Source: Saussurea involucrata
Taxonomy: Eukaryota; Streptophyta; Magnoliopsida; Asterales; Asteraceae
NCBI GenBank assembly: GCA_033807775.1
Contig: CM066325.1
Coordinates: 21,199,301 to 21,263,300, forward strand
Length of the DNA stretch: 64,000 bases
Direction: 5' to 3'
Positions 42,441-56,233 of this stretch are shown in pieces. The translations under genes were made by a program, and so were the position numbers. Every line of letters starts with the position of its first letter. Position 1 is the first letter of the stretch. The notes beneath the pieces were generated by a model that worked only from the letters and a program-made list of their open reading frames with translations, was not told the DNA's origin and did no database searches.

Positions 42441-44160
42441 ATTAAAATTAAATAGTAACAAAAGAGAGTTTTCCAATTATTCTGTTTAATGTAAATTTCT
42501 TGCATTACATATTATATTTGCATTATATTATTACAAATAATCAAATTATATAACTAAACATGTATCTGTTACAACATCAACAGGTAAATAAACAAAATAG
42601 AAAATCTTGAAATTTTGCTACTTCGATTAAAAAAATAAATTGTTTCATTACATCCATTTCATCATTACAAAAGATGAAACATAATCGCACTGTTTTATTT
42701 TTCAATTCTTGAGGATCAGCAGTATGTATCTGGTCAAGAAAGTTCAAGTTGTGTACTTTTTCAGTTGGGTACAACTATTTATGCCCATAGTACAACATAC
42801 TCCAAGCACAAACTGACATATACTCACAAGTAAACAACTGCAATTGCATCGATCCATAGTGGAAATATCTTCTTCACTGACCTGTGTCCTGCATAAGAGA
42901 GCTTAAGCTGAAGTACTCTCCAATGGCTGTTGTGTTGGTTGCAGGATTCATCTGATACTTGCCACTCCATATCTAGCTGTTCTTGAAGAGCTCTCAGAAT
43001 CAGAATCTCCACCACAGAATGTTAATGGAATTCAAGTTGTATACATATATACCCGAGCTGAATTCGTCCATAAATCCACTCAAACTTATTGCTGGTTTTC
43101 TTTCACCGATTCAATGGCAAATTTGAATCAGAGAGCCAATAGCCAACGTGATGGATGAAACCATGTTTCACCCAACCCAACACAGATATTTGGATCAATA
43201 TACATCATCATATCTTGTTAAAAGATCAAGAGTATGTGTCAATGGGGTTTGGACCAGAATGAAATGACAAATATACCAAAAAAGACCCTGATCAATGACA
43301 ACAGGATATGCTATGTACAAAACCAAGAAAATTGGTGGGTTTGGAGGTAAAATGGTACACATTAGAACCCAATAACTTTTCGGTTCTCTGGTGAAAGAGA
43401 AAAACTTGGATTCAAGTTCCTGAGACAACACTAGATTGCCAAAGGCAACGGAAATACTTTTTTACAATCGAAATATGAAGGTTCCTTGTGTACAATGTGA
43501 AGGCGGGAAGGCCAATATATTAGCTCTTCCAACTACCCTGTGGAATTGGGAGGTTTACGAACATCCTGAGGTTATAAGAGAAAACGAGTAATTCAGAGGG
43601 TGAAAAACACCCTTGCCCTTTGGTATTTCAACACCTACAAACCAAGCCAAACTAGTAAATCTCACTCAGAGGTAGGGTATGTATGCGTACACCTCCCAAA
43701 GAGTAGAACAAACGACTGTTTCCATGAAAACCCCCAACTTGCGACATGTGTGTGAGCAAAGAAGCACGAGAGACAAGAAAAGAAGACACGTCGAAAATTG
43801 AAAAAGAGAAACTAAGGCTAGTAAGGTAGTTGGACACCTACAAATTATACAAATTGAACCTAAACAATGATTTAGGTTCAGGGGAGTGCATGACGAAGAC
43901 GAAAAAAAGTTTTGTGGATGTATATTTTGGGTTGAGAAATGTAGAGATGCTCTTAAGCTATATTCGATGATCTTTGAAGTATGGACAATCGAGTGCATCA
44001 AAGTTTTCCTTGGTTTGGTGAGGGTTGGGGAAGGGAAATCTTTGTACAGTCTTTTGCTTGCATAATATTTTGCAAGAGACTGTTTACTGACTTGAACATG
44101 CGACCTTCCAATCACAAACGAGTGACCAAATATTGAAGGATTTCAAATAGAACCACACCC
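42441..44160 (-). other. 3' flank of the myosin gene, unassigned
   Basis: About 1.7 kb between the Mutator element and the myosin stop codon. It should hold the myosin 3' UTR, but its extent cannot be set. Short open frames on the minus strand (42824-43015, 43666-44115) match no family I recognise. Confidence 0.4.
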
Positions 44161-47100
44161 TTACTCCAGTATAAATTGGAGCCCTGGGTTATCAACGATT
44201 TCAGCTGTAAGTTTTATCTCCGCAAAATCTTTCTCGTTAAGCGACTTATTAATTTCATCAACTGGGAAGGAAATGCTGCAAATAGGAACAACAAGAATCA
44301 GTAACACTTGTTGAATCTTTTGACAAAGTCAATTCTATTTCATTGCTTGTAGATATTATACCCAGAATTATCATCCAGCAAATAGGAGTCACTATCAGGA
44401 TCGCCAGAGTCCTCTGTCATTAGAACTTTTAACTTGGAAATAACCTATACAAAGGTGAGAGGTGAGGAAGAATTACCAGGGAAAAAGAAAGTTAAAAAAA
44501 ATGAATAACGAACTATTATTATAGTTTTCTTCTTACTTCTGGGGGGACACCATTGGTGTCATCGTTGTCATTCGAATAGAGAGTGCAGATTTGGTAATGT
44601 TGTTGAACACTTAGAACCTGAAACCCAAAGTATCACTTATGTTATTACTGTAACTAACTTAAGTTAGACAGAAGATGTAACCAAACAAAGGGTAGACATA
44701 CAGGGCATAGATTAGTTGTGAGTTGATCATATGAAATTGTAGACTTCTGCTGTATAACCTGATCGAAAGTAAAGAGTGAATAGGAACGGCTATACATACT
44801 ACTTAAACAAGTTTTGTTCAAAGCATAGAAAACTTCAGAATTATAATAAAAATTGTAACTGGAAATTGGAAAAGAGTAAGAAACAATAAATTTGTTTTTT
44901 TACATACCAGAAATCCAACCGCCTGTCTTATATGTGTAAGTTCATCCGACGATGAGTCTGCATACTGATTCAATAAGTGGTTAGACCTACCAACTCTGAC
45001 TTCAACCAAAATATAGCTAAGCCATCTAAACTAATGAGTACCTCTGCCGTGACCTGAGAACACCAAAGCTCTAATTTTGCTAATCCCGCTTTCACATACT
45101 CCCCATATGTGATCGAACAACACTCTTTGTGTAGAAGAAGGCTGAAAATATAAAATTCAAGAGATCATAATAAGGACAGATTAGACTTTTCAGTTATGAG
45201 GACAGAGTTGCTACCTGTTGAAAAGTTGTACATCAATGTAAGAGTAAACTTGAGCAAACATCTTCCGAATAATGACAGGTGGCACCTGAAACAATTATGC
45301 CCAGTACGGTTAATCCAGGAGCACACAAATAGGAACTTCTCATCAGTAACCTTATTGTGGAAACTGAGATCACTTACATGGTATTCTTTTAATGTACCGA
45401 GCAGTTCATTTAGGCGTTCAATGATGTTCTCCCAGTAAAAAGTTGGATAAGGGTTACCATCTGATATTGTCGGTGCCTGAATTATTAAGAAATTCTAAAA
45501 TTAGCATCATATGACACCTGCTAATGGCAATAGAACTTATAAGATGGTCAAAGGCTTGATCAAACAACATATATCGTACCTGGATACAAGAGGATAGAAG
45601 TTGTGATAAATCCTTCTTCAAGTTGTTACGAATAAATCCATATATTTTGTCAACATAAGCAGCAAGTTGTTTCTTAAAAAGCAAGGCCGGGTACTTGGCC
45701 TCAATATGTTTCACTATGCCAGCATTGGAAGATGATCGAAATCCCTACAGATATAATGGTTTTTTTAATAAGATGCTAATAAATCATAGTCTCCATTAGT
45801 CCACCAATTTTAACTAATGGAGGCATAAGATTCAAAAGTACAAAACTACCCCCTTGTTTTCCAATATACAAGTGATTCACAGAGAATCGTATTGTATTTT
45901 GGAATGGAGAGTATTAGTTGAATGGTAGCCAGTAAAGAAGCAGTACTTGGGTCATCCTTCCAAATAACGATGCAGGCTGCTGGGGTTTCGGAGGACTTGG
46001 ACTTAAAGTCTTCTGAATCAAAAACATCAACGTAGATGTGACACAAAGCCAATAAGACATATGTTTAATGTCTTCTTTTTTCTGGACAGAAAACATGCAA
46101 GTTGATTCAGTGCCCATTTAACATAAATTAGTAAATAAATAAAAAATGTCAATAGTAAAATGCAACACTTATGTGGATCCTAAGTTTAATGCAAAAACAT
46201 GAAAGATGTCGAATTTAAACATCTCACCTCTATTGTGGAACCCATCATCTGGATAATACGGTCAAATACAGTAGTTATTTCTGCTTCAAAAGTTTTCCAG
46301 TGCAAAAGGCTTTTGTAAATGACATACGTAGCAACTGGTTTCCCTTGAACAAACCCAACATCTTCAGTAGCAACTTTCCTAAGAGCCTCACACAAGTCCT
46401 ATATCACATATATAGAGAAACATACAACTCTAAATCTAGAATATAGGGAAAACTTAGAAAATGTTAACGGAAAAATATAGGGCAAATTAAATTGAAAAAT
46501 CAAAACAAAATTAATAAATATGAATAAAAGATGATGTTAAGAAACGTACACGCTCCGTGCTTATAGTGGATTGCGTCAAGTTGCTATCAAATTTCTTTGA
46601 AGGTGTGCCACTCTGTCGTTCCTGCAAATTAAAGGCTTGTCTTTTAGCTTATTTAAAAAATTAATGCTGACAAGCACCTTGAAAAGCTATAAAGTTTGGA
46701 TTTAATAGTGACCTTAAAAAGCTACAAGACATCCTATTAAACTATTAACAATATTATATTCGAAATAAGTCCTCAATAAGACTATGATATACACTTTGAC
46801 AAGTTGAAAATGAGAGAAAGAAACATCAAGATAGCCATTTTAAAAAATGAATTAGCTGATTTCTACATCACCTTTTGTCTCAGAATCTGGTCCTCAGCTT
46901 CCATGTCAGAAATCTTTTCTTGAAGACTAAAGAAATAAGGTGGGAGAATCACAAAAGCATATGACCAATCAAGTTACTTCTTAAGCTTCAAATAGTGAAA
47001 TAATAAAGTTTTCATTAAAAGTATGATTGTAAACCTTTGCATATCGAGTTTCAAATCAAGTATCTTTGATTCTGCATCCAAAGCCTGAATCAACCTATCT

Positions 47101-47174
47101 TCACTTAGTTTGCTGGTCTCTTCATATTTCTTCTGTGTTTCATTAAGTTCCTGTTCCAATGAATTAACCTTCTC
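44161..47174 (-). CDS. Myosin XI exons 32-45: distal coiled coil and dilute/cargo-binding tail
   Basis: Exons 47035-47174, 46872-46926, 46550-46621, 46228-46398, 45947-46081, 45580-45744, 45378-45476, 45215-45285, 45042-45141, 44908-44964, 44702-44758, 44537-44617, 44362-44444 and 44161-44275. Coiled coil continues to about residue 1211 ([20 protein letters not shown]). The globular tail begins near DLCEALRKV and includes [46 protein letters not shown] and the DIL-domain end. This part selects cargo. The linker between the coiled coil and tail is short, which partly offsets the added coil. Confidence 0.88.
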
Positions 47175-50100
47175 CTGCAAGTGTTCCAATACCATGAAAT
47201 ACAATAAAACATATCATAAAAAAAAGTAAACATCGATCCAATAAGCAAGAAAGAGACATGCTTGACTTTAAAATCCAACCTTGAGTGTTTCATTTTCAGT
47301 AGTAAGATTTTCTATTTTCTCATTGTCAGTAGCACGAAGTTGCTCCATTTCTTTCTGTGCAGCCTCCAGCAGTTCTTTAGTTTCTTGGAAATGAACTTCC
47401 ATCTCTTTTAATGCAGACTGCAGTTCTGTAATTTCTTTATTTTTAGTTTCCTCCATATCAGCCTACAAAATTTGAATGCAAATAAATAACAAGAAACGGT
47501 TAAAACTAAAGTTTTTCTTTCTGTGTGCTCTTATTTCATGTTTTGCATATCAAGAAATGGAACTAGTTTTTGGAAAGTTACAGAGCACCAATTGGACTTC
47601 CTTCTCCGTTAAAGCAGACTGCAGTTTTGCATTTTCCTTATCTTTAGCTTCCTCCATTTCAGCCTACATAATTTGAAAGCAAATCACACAAACAAAACAA
47701 GAACATTTTAAAACTAATGTTTTGCATTCTGTAATCTCTTATTTCATGTGTATCAAGAAATAGAACAAGTTGTTAGAAAGTTAATGAGCACCATGCGAGC
47801 TTCCATTTCCTTTAAAGCAGACTGCAGATCTGAGGCTTCCTTTTTTTTAGCTTCCTCCATATCAGCCTACAAATTTTGAAAGCAAATCAAACAATTAAAA
47901 TACTAACAAAAGAATAAGTTAAAACTAAAGTTTTGCTTTCTGTAATCTTCTATTTCATGTTTTGTGTATCAAGAAATAAAATATATCAGAAAGTTAAGGA
48001 GCACCAATTGAACTTCCATCTCCTTTAAAGCAGACTGCAGGTTTGAAGTTTCCTTATTTTTAGCTTCCTCCATATCAGCCTATAAAATTTGAGGGCAAAT
48101 CAAACAATTAAATTACTAACAAAAGAAGAAACAGAAAAAGTTAAAACTAACTAGTTTTGCTTTCTGTAATCTCTTATTTCATGTTTTGTGTATCCGGAAT
48201 AAAACAAGTTGTTAGAAAGTTAAGCAGCACCAATTGAACTTCCAACTCCTTTAAAGCAGACTGCAGGTTTGAAGTTTCCTTATTTTTAGCTTCCTCCATA
48301 TCAGCCTATAAAATTTGAGGGCAAATCAAACAATTAAATTACTAACAAAAGAAGAAAAAAAAAGTTAAAACTAACTAGTTTTGCTTTCTGTAATCTCTTA
48401 TTTCATGTTTTTTGTATCGGGAATAAAACAAGTTGTTAGAAAGTTGAGCAGCACCAATTGAACTTCCAACTCCTTTATTGCAGCCTGTAGTTTTGAACTT
48501 TCTTTATTTTTAGTTTCCTCCATATCAGCCTACAAAATTTGAGAGCAAATCAAACAAACAAAAGAAAAAAGTAAGTTAATGAAGTTTTGCTTTCTGTAAT
48601 CTCTTATTTCATGTTTCGTGCATCCAGAATTAAAACAAGTTGTTAGAAAGTTACGGAGCACCAATTGAACTTCCAGCTCCTTTAAATCAGACTGCAGTTT
48701 AGCAATTTCCTTATTTTTAGCTTCCTCTGTATCGGCCTACAAATTTTGAAAGCAAATCAAACAAACAAAAGAAAATGAAAAGTTAAAACTAAAGTTTTGC
48801 TTTCTGTCATCTCTTAAATCATGCTTCATGTAATAAATAAAACAAGTTGTTAGAAAGTTATGCAGCACCAATTGAACTTCCATCTCCTTTAAAGCAGACT
48901 GCAGATTAGCTTGTTCCTTATTTTTAGCTTCCTCCAATTCAGCCTATAAAAGTTAAGAGCAAATCAAATAGTCAAAAACAAACAAAAGCAAAACAGAGTG
49001 AAAATTGCAGTTTTGCTTTCAGTAAGGAATTTTGTAAGATGTTAGGAATTGTAACTCCAAGTGATGGGCACAAGAATCTTCTAAAAACAAAACTACATGA
49101 CTAAATAGTTATTAAAATACAATTTATTGAGAACACATTTACCCTCATGCGTTCCTCCTCTAGCAATCGCATGGCTTTTTCTTTGAGTTCCCTTTCCAAT
49201 TGAACTTTGGCATGTTGGAGAGCACTGGTATCCTTCGCAGCCTACAGGACAGAAAATATTTGTAAGCTTCACATTCACAAATATTTATGTTATGTTGACG
49301 GTTAACCTTATAAGATAAAATAAGATATCCGGAAAAGGAGTTCAAAAACAAAATATTGAATGGCTATATCTTTATATCTTCATAATACGCCCAGCTCCCT
49401 AGGAACAATTTTCACATCAAAGTTTTCTATAAAGTGAACATTTTATACGAATACGTAAAATATTGTCTGACTGAAAACAACTTGAAAAGAAAAACATATC
49501 AACCACACTTGTGTTGTAAAACAATTTAAAGCTCAAGCCTAGGATATGAAAGAAAAAGAGAACAGGTGAAAAGATAGTCACCTTTTTAAGCTTCATTAGT
49601 TCTCTGCGTGCCCAGTCTCCTCTAAAGATTGACTGAGCGACAATTGCTGCTTTTCTCACCCTCAAAAAATGAAGGTAAGCCAAAAATTGTCGGCATCGAC
49701 TCTGCAATTTGTTCATGGAGCAATATCAGTTCAAGAGATAAATAGCCTTCAACATGGCCTAATAAACATGAATTTGATGGGTAATACGCAATGACAATAC
49801 ATACTTCTGCCAATATTAGATTCTATACAAATGCAATTTCTGGTTCCATAGCAGAAAGAGCAAAATATATTTTCAGGTGAGAAGGGGAAAAAAGGGCAAT
49901 AATGACCAAATTTTTGCACAAAATATGGAAGTTAGCCGAAAGGCATGTGACATTATAATATTTCAATTCTCATTGCGTCATTAATAGCATGTTTGAAAGT
50001 TCGTTGCAGATATATTTTACAAATAGCCAAGTTAAAAATCACTTGCGTACGGGTTGAACAAGATTAGAAGAACAGTAAATTTGATTGGTATGCAAGAGGA

Positions 50101-50265
50101 AACATAGTCTTTAGATAAGAAAGCAATCATTCACATTCCTGAGCACATTTTTGCGCTTGATATTTTTATGGGTTTTCTTCTACGCCTAGTGGATATAATA
50201 TGGGAAGAGTTTAAGGACCAGAGAACGATGAGTTGACATTTATTCCTTAAACTACATGAATTTGA

Positions 50266-50298
<33 letters not shown>

Positions 50299-53200
50299 CC
50301 TGGATAGCAACTGCTGCTCTTAATTGCTTTCTACAGTAAAGTGTTCTGCGTGCAGCCATGCCACGTGCTGCATTTTGAAGTTCAATAGCCATAAAGCACA
50401 AGCGTTTGTATGATTTCCTCTTATAATGCATGCGTGCATTTTTCTGGATCCTCAGACTTGCCACTTCTCTTCTTCGACGCTCAAAGCGACAACGTGCAAC
50501 TTCCCCTGTAAGAATAGATAGATGATAAGTAAGTTGATAGTTCCACTTGTATTGGTATTTACATATACACAGGTGGTGATGATTGTATATAATACCTCTA
50601 CATACAGCTTGTATTGGTATTACTGAGCATCGTAACAAGGTAAACTTCTTGCATCCAGAATATGCAAGAAACTTTGCCTGGATAACAACAGCAGCTCTTC
50701 CTAAAACCTCGCTTCTGCGAGCATCTATTTCTGCCATCTGACCTGCTCTCAGAAACACTTTTGTTTTACCAACCTGCAACAGTTTTAATTGCAATCTTAG
50801 CACCTCGGTCTACAACTTACAAGAAAACTTTATGTATGAAACCAGGATTCTAATAGAAAGGATAAAGTACCTGATAACCTTTAATGTTCGCCTTCTCTAA
50901 TAGAATCCTTGAAGCCTGCACCTCATCACTACAGTTCAATGCAAGATAAGAAAATCAAAGCATATTATGACTGATTCCACCATATGGCAAGGATGGACAT
51001 TAATTGATATTGAAGGTAATATAAGAAAGTAATGAACTACATTATAGTCGATGTACCACCTTAATTTTGTAACTTCGGGTGAAAGGACTTTGAAGCGTTC
51101 TATAAATTCAGCAAAAGGTTTACGAGTAGGAAAGCCGGCACAGCTGATCCTGATTGCCTCCATAACTCCCTGGATAGACATGATTTAAGCCCTCATGATG
51201 CAACAAGACAATGAGAAACTCCATAAGTTGTTGCTAAACTTACCCCACATCGAAGTTGTTGCAAAATATTCTGATTCTCAAATATAGCAGGCTTTAAAAG
51301 ATTATTCGGTTTGACACAGCGAACGTAATGTGGCTCTGTGTGACTGAGTGTTTCAAGTAAAGCTTGTAATTGTTGCTGTGCAGATGAGACATGTAAAAAC
51401 GAGCTGAACTACAAAGGGAAGGATAATGGCTGATTGAAAGAGTAGCAAAATCAGACCTTGAACTTGGAACCTATTGATGAGAACTTTGAAGCTTTGGATG
51501 AATCTTGTGGAAGAGGTGGAAATAAGCTTGCTACAAAGGAACACTTTGAAGCAGACATAAGTTCCTGATGCTCCGCAACAACATAGTCCTTGTTCTTATC
51601 CAAGAAGAAGTCGGTTTGATATGTAACCTGAAACCAGACTTCTTCAAATAAATGATATCAAACATATTGCAGCTTTTCTAGGCATAAATGGAGTTTTAAC
51701 AACTTCAGATATTTTTACCCCTTTTAGTTAGCCAATCAATATAATAAGAAAATAGAAATGCATACATCACCAGCATAATGACAAATGGTGAAGTCCGTCT
51801 TTGATAGCTTCGGCTTGTTAAAACGTTTATGGTCTTTGAATGTCTGGTAAAGCTTTTCAGCAAAGGTCGCGTGTGTGGCTCTTGGAAACATGCTGCATAA
51901 AATTAACATGACAAGGTCAGTTTTGGAATTTTAAACACTACTTTTTGGATTTTCAAGTATACATACCAAGCTTCATCCAAAAGAGCAATGATTCCCCCAG
52001 GTTTCTGAAGCAACCAAGAACTAGATTAGATGAACAGAAGAACATAAAACAAAATGCAAAAAAATTTGTCTCTGAACAAGCATGGACCTTTTCAATGAGA
52101 TCTAGAATGTCTTGATTGTCCACAAACTCTATGTAACTCCAATCGATTTCCTCTTTGGTATACTCTTCTTGCTCCATCTTGAAAACATGCTGGCAAAAAG
52201 AAAACGATTTTACCAGCAACCAGATTATGCTAGCATACATGCTTCAAAGATCTAAAAGTTGTAATGCTACATAATAGGACATACTTAATTTCACAAACCT
52301 GATTAAAATGTTGTTGGAGTTTCTCATTAGTGAGATTGATGCAAAATTGCTCAAAACTGCATAGGGCCATTTAACGATTATGTTAAACTAATAAAGAAAA
52401 TCAGCAGCTGATATATCTATCAAGCAAATAACATATTAGCTAGGGTTTTTATTATATCTAGCCTATTTTAAACAATGAACCAAAAGCATACCAGTTAAGC
52501 ACCTGTTCGTCTTGAAACTCTCGAATCCATAAATATCGAGAAGCCCAATCAAGAATTTCGAGTTTGCATCTTGACCAATAGAATTATTAATCTTGCTCAC
52601 AAGCCTGGGTAATGCAAGAAAGACCTTGAGCTACTATACAAACCCAAAAGAAAATAATAATAAGCATACTATAACAATCCTCCATTTAGATCGAATCTAC
52701 CAATCAAATAATCTTGAATATGCTATTTTGGCCAAAGCATCTCTATTGAGCGCTGCAGAATTTGGATCTAGGGTTTTTCTGATGCTCTCTCCACGAGTTA
52801 CAATCACACGCTTGCAGAAAGAATCTTGGAGAGCTATCTCGTCGCACCTAAACAGAACACGTCCATCACAGTGTTGCATTTAAATATTGACTTTCTGTAA
52901 GAACATAAACAGAGAACAAACTAAATAAAGACTAACTACATGAAAAGCTCAGCTGCAGTTTTCAGATGAAACCGAGATTTATCATCTTTAGGTTGAGACG
53001 AATCTGGTTCACTCCCTCTATTGAAACCAATATTCCCTATGTGGAGAATTGCAGCCACAACACGGAATATAGCTTCCTGTAGGAAGAAAACAATTTAGGT
53101 GAGATTTTACTGACATATTTCAATATATATATATATATGTAACATACATGTTCATGTACATGTACATGTACCTGCTCATCAGAACTGATCCCAACAACCT

Positions 53201-56200
53201 CCATGGCCTGTTTTGTTGCAAGGTACTCCTTAGACTCATCCACTCCTGCCAGTTCATAACAGTTCGATTGATTAAGGTAATGAAACGTCCTTGGGTTCCC
53301 CAATTTATACTTTTCAGAGACCTGAAAAATGCACCAATGAAGGTCGTAAAAAGCAACAGAATGATATGAGCTTAAGAAATCACGATGCAGTTTAAAGATA
53401 ATTGCCACATCACTAAAACCAGAATGGAAAGAAAGCATAATGTGAACCGGGCAAAGCCTCATACTTGAACCGGGAAAAGTGTGCTTAAGCCAGTTGCAGT
53501 TATTTTGCAACACGAGGATTATTATAGAAAGGCCACTGCACAACTGTTCACAAATAATCTTTTTCTTTATGCCAAAAAAGAAGCATAAAGAAAATGATAA
53601 GTTTTTATCCACTGGTCAGAAAGAAAGCAAAACAAGCAGAAAACTAGTTACCTCAGGTGGTGCAGCACAGAGCATGTAAAAGCAATGATAACTTCTCTCA
53701 GGGTCAGAAACTTGACAAACACGTGATCTTTCCAGCAAATAAGTTTTTATGGCAGCTCCAGAGATTTTTCCCTGATCGTTGAATTGGATCTCAACAAACT
53801 TACCAAAACGACTGCAATAATACAAGATTCGGTTAAATATTTGAAATTCTTGTCTATCATGAATGAAGTCTTCCTTCGTAAAAAGCTTTCATGAACCTTG
53901 AATTGTTGTTCCTGACAGTCTTTGCATTACCAAATGCTTCTAAAACCGGATTAGACTGCCAAATGAAATAGATGTTTGAGGTAAGAAAATCAAAAAGATT
54001 TACTATTCAAAGAAATAATAAATTGATAAGTGAAGAGTTCAAATAGATATAGCATACTTCTAGGACTTTCTGCTCCACACTCCGCTCGGCACCTCCAGAG
54101 CGACCTCCCATATAGGCAAGATACTGCATAAGATTTTTAGTGCTTTCTGTCTTACCAGCTCCACTTTCTCCACTTACCAGAATTGACTGGCTTATTTGAT
54201 CATGAACCATCTGCCTGCATTCAGACAAGTCCTTTATTCTCATCATCTCATGCATATAATATTTCTTTGGAACTCAATAATTAAGATAAGCAAAAAGAAG
54301 AAGAAAGGGAAAAAAAGAATGCCTGTATGCTGAATCTGCAATAGCATAAGGATGCGGACTCAGATCCCCAAGATCTACCCCTTTGTATCGATCCATCACC
54401 TCTTTGTTATATATATTGGGTATTCGTTTGAAAGGGTTCACCGCAATCAAAATATTTGCTGTGTAAGTCTGGAAAACCAGTAGCCTTAAATTTTAGTTAT
54501 GAACTAAAAGATTCATCGAGTGAGATGGAAAGGGTGGACAAATTAACTAAGGAGTGAGAACCAGCAGAGGCATGTACTCACATAAATTTCATTCATGTCA
54601 AATCGACATTTCAAATTTTGTAGAACCCCAGGCTCATGCAGATAAGCTAACTTTGTCATATCATCCACTCCACATTCGGGGAACTCGGGATCTTTTGGAT
54701 ATACACGGGACACATTAGTAACAACCTAGACGATATAAATGCATCAGTGAAAACCATGAAAAAGGTTTCAAGCTATTTGTCATTTAAACAGTCTTTTATT
54801 ATACTATACTAGTTCATTCAGTGTTTGATCTCTAACAAAAGTTCAAACCCAAAAAACAAGTATCCTCTCTTAATTCTGAATCTCCATTTTTGTATTGATC
54901 TTCCCTGCCTCTTGATTACGTTGGTTTTTGGTATTAACACATAACCACACTATGAAAGTATACATGTTCGAACGTCTTTCAGAAATGTCCCAAGTTATTC
55001 ACCCCATTTGATGTTCTTCGATAAATAAGAAGCTTAAAGATTTCATCCGCATGTAATCGTTTAGATCCAGGGAAAAAGAGAAACAAACATGGCTAGATAT
55101 TCTATCTCATCAGTCATCACCACAGAATGCTTTCAATTTCTTTGATTTTTTAGCTATGTAAGAAAGTATTTACGTGATACAAGAGAGATATGACAAAAGC
55201 AATGCAAATTCTAAAGCTAGATGTGAATTAGTATAATAAACATGGATCAGTCATAGTTCCCATAAAACATGGATCACCTTAATGCTTGAATGACATGTCT
55301 ACCTTCTTACACAAACAATGGATGATGCACAAGATAGGAGAATACGCTCCACAAAGGAAACTTACTTCTTTTCCTGATGAACATTTTACTCTTATTTCTT
55401 TGTCGTTGATTCCCAAAACATCACCATCTATCCAAGCTTCCTCAGGATCCTCCACCCAGACTTGAGATCCAATTATGATGGCAGAAGTAGCCTGCATGAC
55501 AAGTGAGACAATTATTAATCATTAATACAACTTTTAAAGCATTCAAGTGAAAACGTAAAAAAATCAATTACAATAGAGAATCCAGAAAGAAAAGTGTCCC
55601 TGAATGGATCATGTAATGACTGATGATATAAGTATATAACACCACACAACACTAACTACAAAAGATGAACTGCCTAAGCAATTAACCTATCAACCTTTTC
55701 AAGCAAATTAGTCAAACAGCACCATGTCCTCTAGTGGCTTAAAAGGCTAGTGAGCACCAGCTGGTAGATATAACGTTTTCTAATAATGTAGGATATGAAT
55801 GATCTTTTAGAAGTAGAAGGTTATGTCTATCTAGAACCTGTATTACTCTCTCTCAGGAGCATTATTCAAGAGGTCTTTTGACCATTCAAAATAAGCATTA
55901 TTTTGCATTGCATGTGGGACAACAATGGCTACTAAGCAAAACATAAAAAAACAGCTAGAATAAGAAATAATAAAACTATATAATGATCAAGTTAAGATAT
56001 TATAAACCCATAAACAGAATACAGCAACTCCTTGTCAAGATAAACTTCTCCAAAAGAACATACAGAAACGGATACAGGTAACAATTATAACATTAATGCC
56101 ACACTGATCGAATAGCAACTGACTTTGAAACATTGTAGCATAAAATAATCGGAAAAAGGTTTTAACGACAATGTGGATATATATCGTGACATAAATTGGG

Positions 56201-56233
56201 ACTAATGATTACAGATTAAAAATAACTTACCAT
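44161..56233 (-). CDS. Class XI myosin heavy chain (whole gene, 45 coding exons inferred)
   Basis: Exons found on the minus strand from ATG (56231-56233) to TAA (44161-44163) sum to 4839 nt, 1612 residues, with phase preserved throughout. Order: N-terminal SH3-like segment ([13 protein letters not shown]), motor with P-loop GESGAGKT (about 155-162), switch I NNNSSR, switch II DIYGFE (about 433-438), six IQ motifs (about 730-877), a coiled coil enlarged by repeated exons, and the dilute/globular tail ending NPGLQFILE. Class XI myosins carry organelles and vesicles along actin and drive cytoplasmic streaming. Usual length is about 1500 residues. All exons are open with usable splice sites, so the gene appears functional. 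Which XI paralogue it is cannot be settled here. Confidence 0.93.
47280..48943 (-). CDS. Myosin XI exons 24-31: eight tandemly duplicated coiled-coil exons
   Basis: Exons 48869-48943, 48662-48736, 48455-48529, 48231-48305, 48005-48079, 47792-47866 and 47589-47663 are each 75 nt and phase 0. They encode variants of A(D/E)[18 protein letters not shown] followed by (M/L)EVQL. The eighth (47280-47462, 183 nt) starts with the same 25 residues and continues [20 protein letters not shown]. Exon-to-exon spacing is 201-226 bp and introns are also similar, so exon plus intron were duplicated as a unit. Other plant myosin XI genes known to me have one such segment. Seven extra units would add 175 residues to the coiled coil. 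Skipping any of exons 24-30 keeps the frame. Confidence 0.88.
49143..50773 (-). CDS. Myosin XI exons 20-23: converter end and IQ neck
   Basis: Exons 50596-50773, 50300-50505, 49582-49701 and 49143-49241. They begin [20 protein letters not shown] and encode six IQ-type motifs (for example [43 protein letters not shown]), the lever arm that binds calmodulin-like light chains. Exon 23 opens the coiled coil ([20 protein letters not shown]). A TA microsatellite lies in the intron at 50265-50290. Confidence 0.88.
50871..56233 (-). CDS. Myosin XI exons 1-19: motor domain
   Basis: Exon limits read from splice sites: 56231-56233, 55366-55491, 54582-54725, 54323-54468, 54058-54214, 53897-53955, 53652-53811, 53172-53321, 52940-53076, 52701-52847, 52503-52604, 52299-52356, 52088-52189, 51967-52004, 51766-51892, 51457-51627, 51244-51375, 51060-51169, 50871-50928. 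The P-loop is in exon 5, switch I spans exons 6-7, switch II is in exon 11, and the actin-binding/relay region ([27 protein letters not shown]) is in exons 15-18. Exon 1 contributes only the ATG (ATG/GTAAGT donor). The intron after exon 4 uses a GC donor (ACAG/GCATTC), the only non-GT donor I found. Confidence 0.88.

Noticed and set aside
42824..43015. Possible extra gene exon downstream of myosin
   Set aside because: No family match and no clear splice sites; could be 3' UTR.
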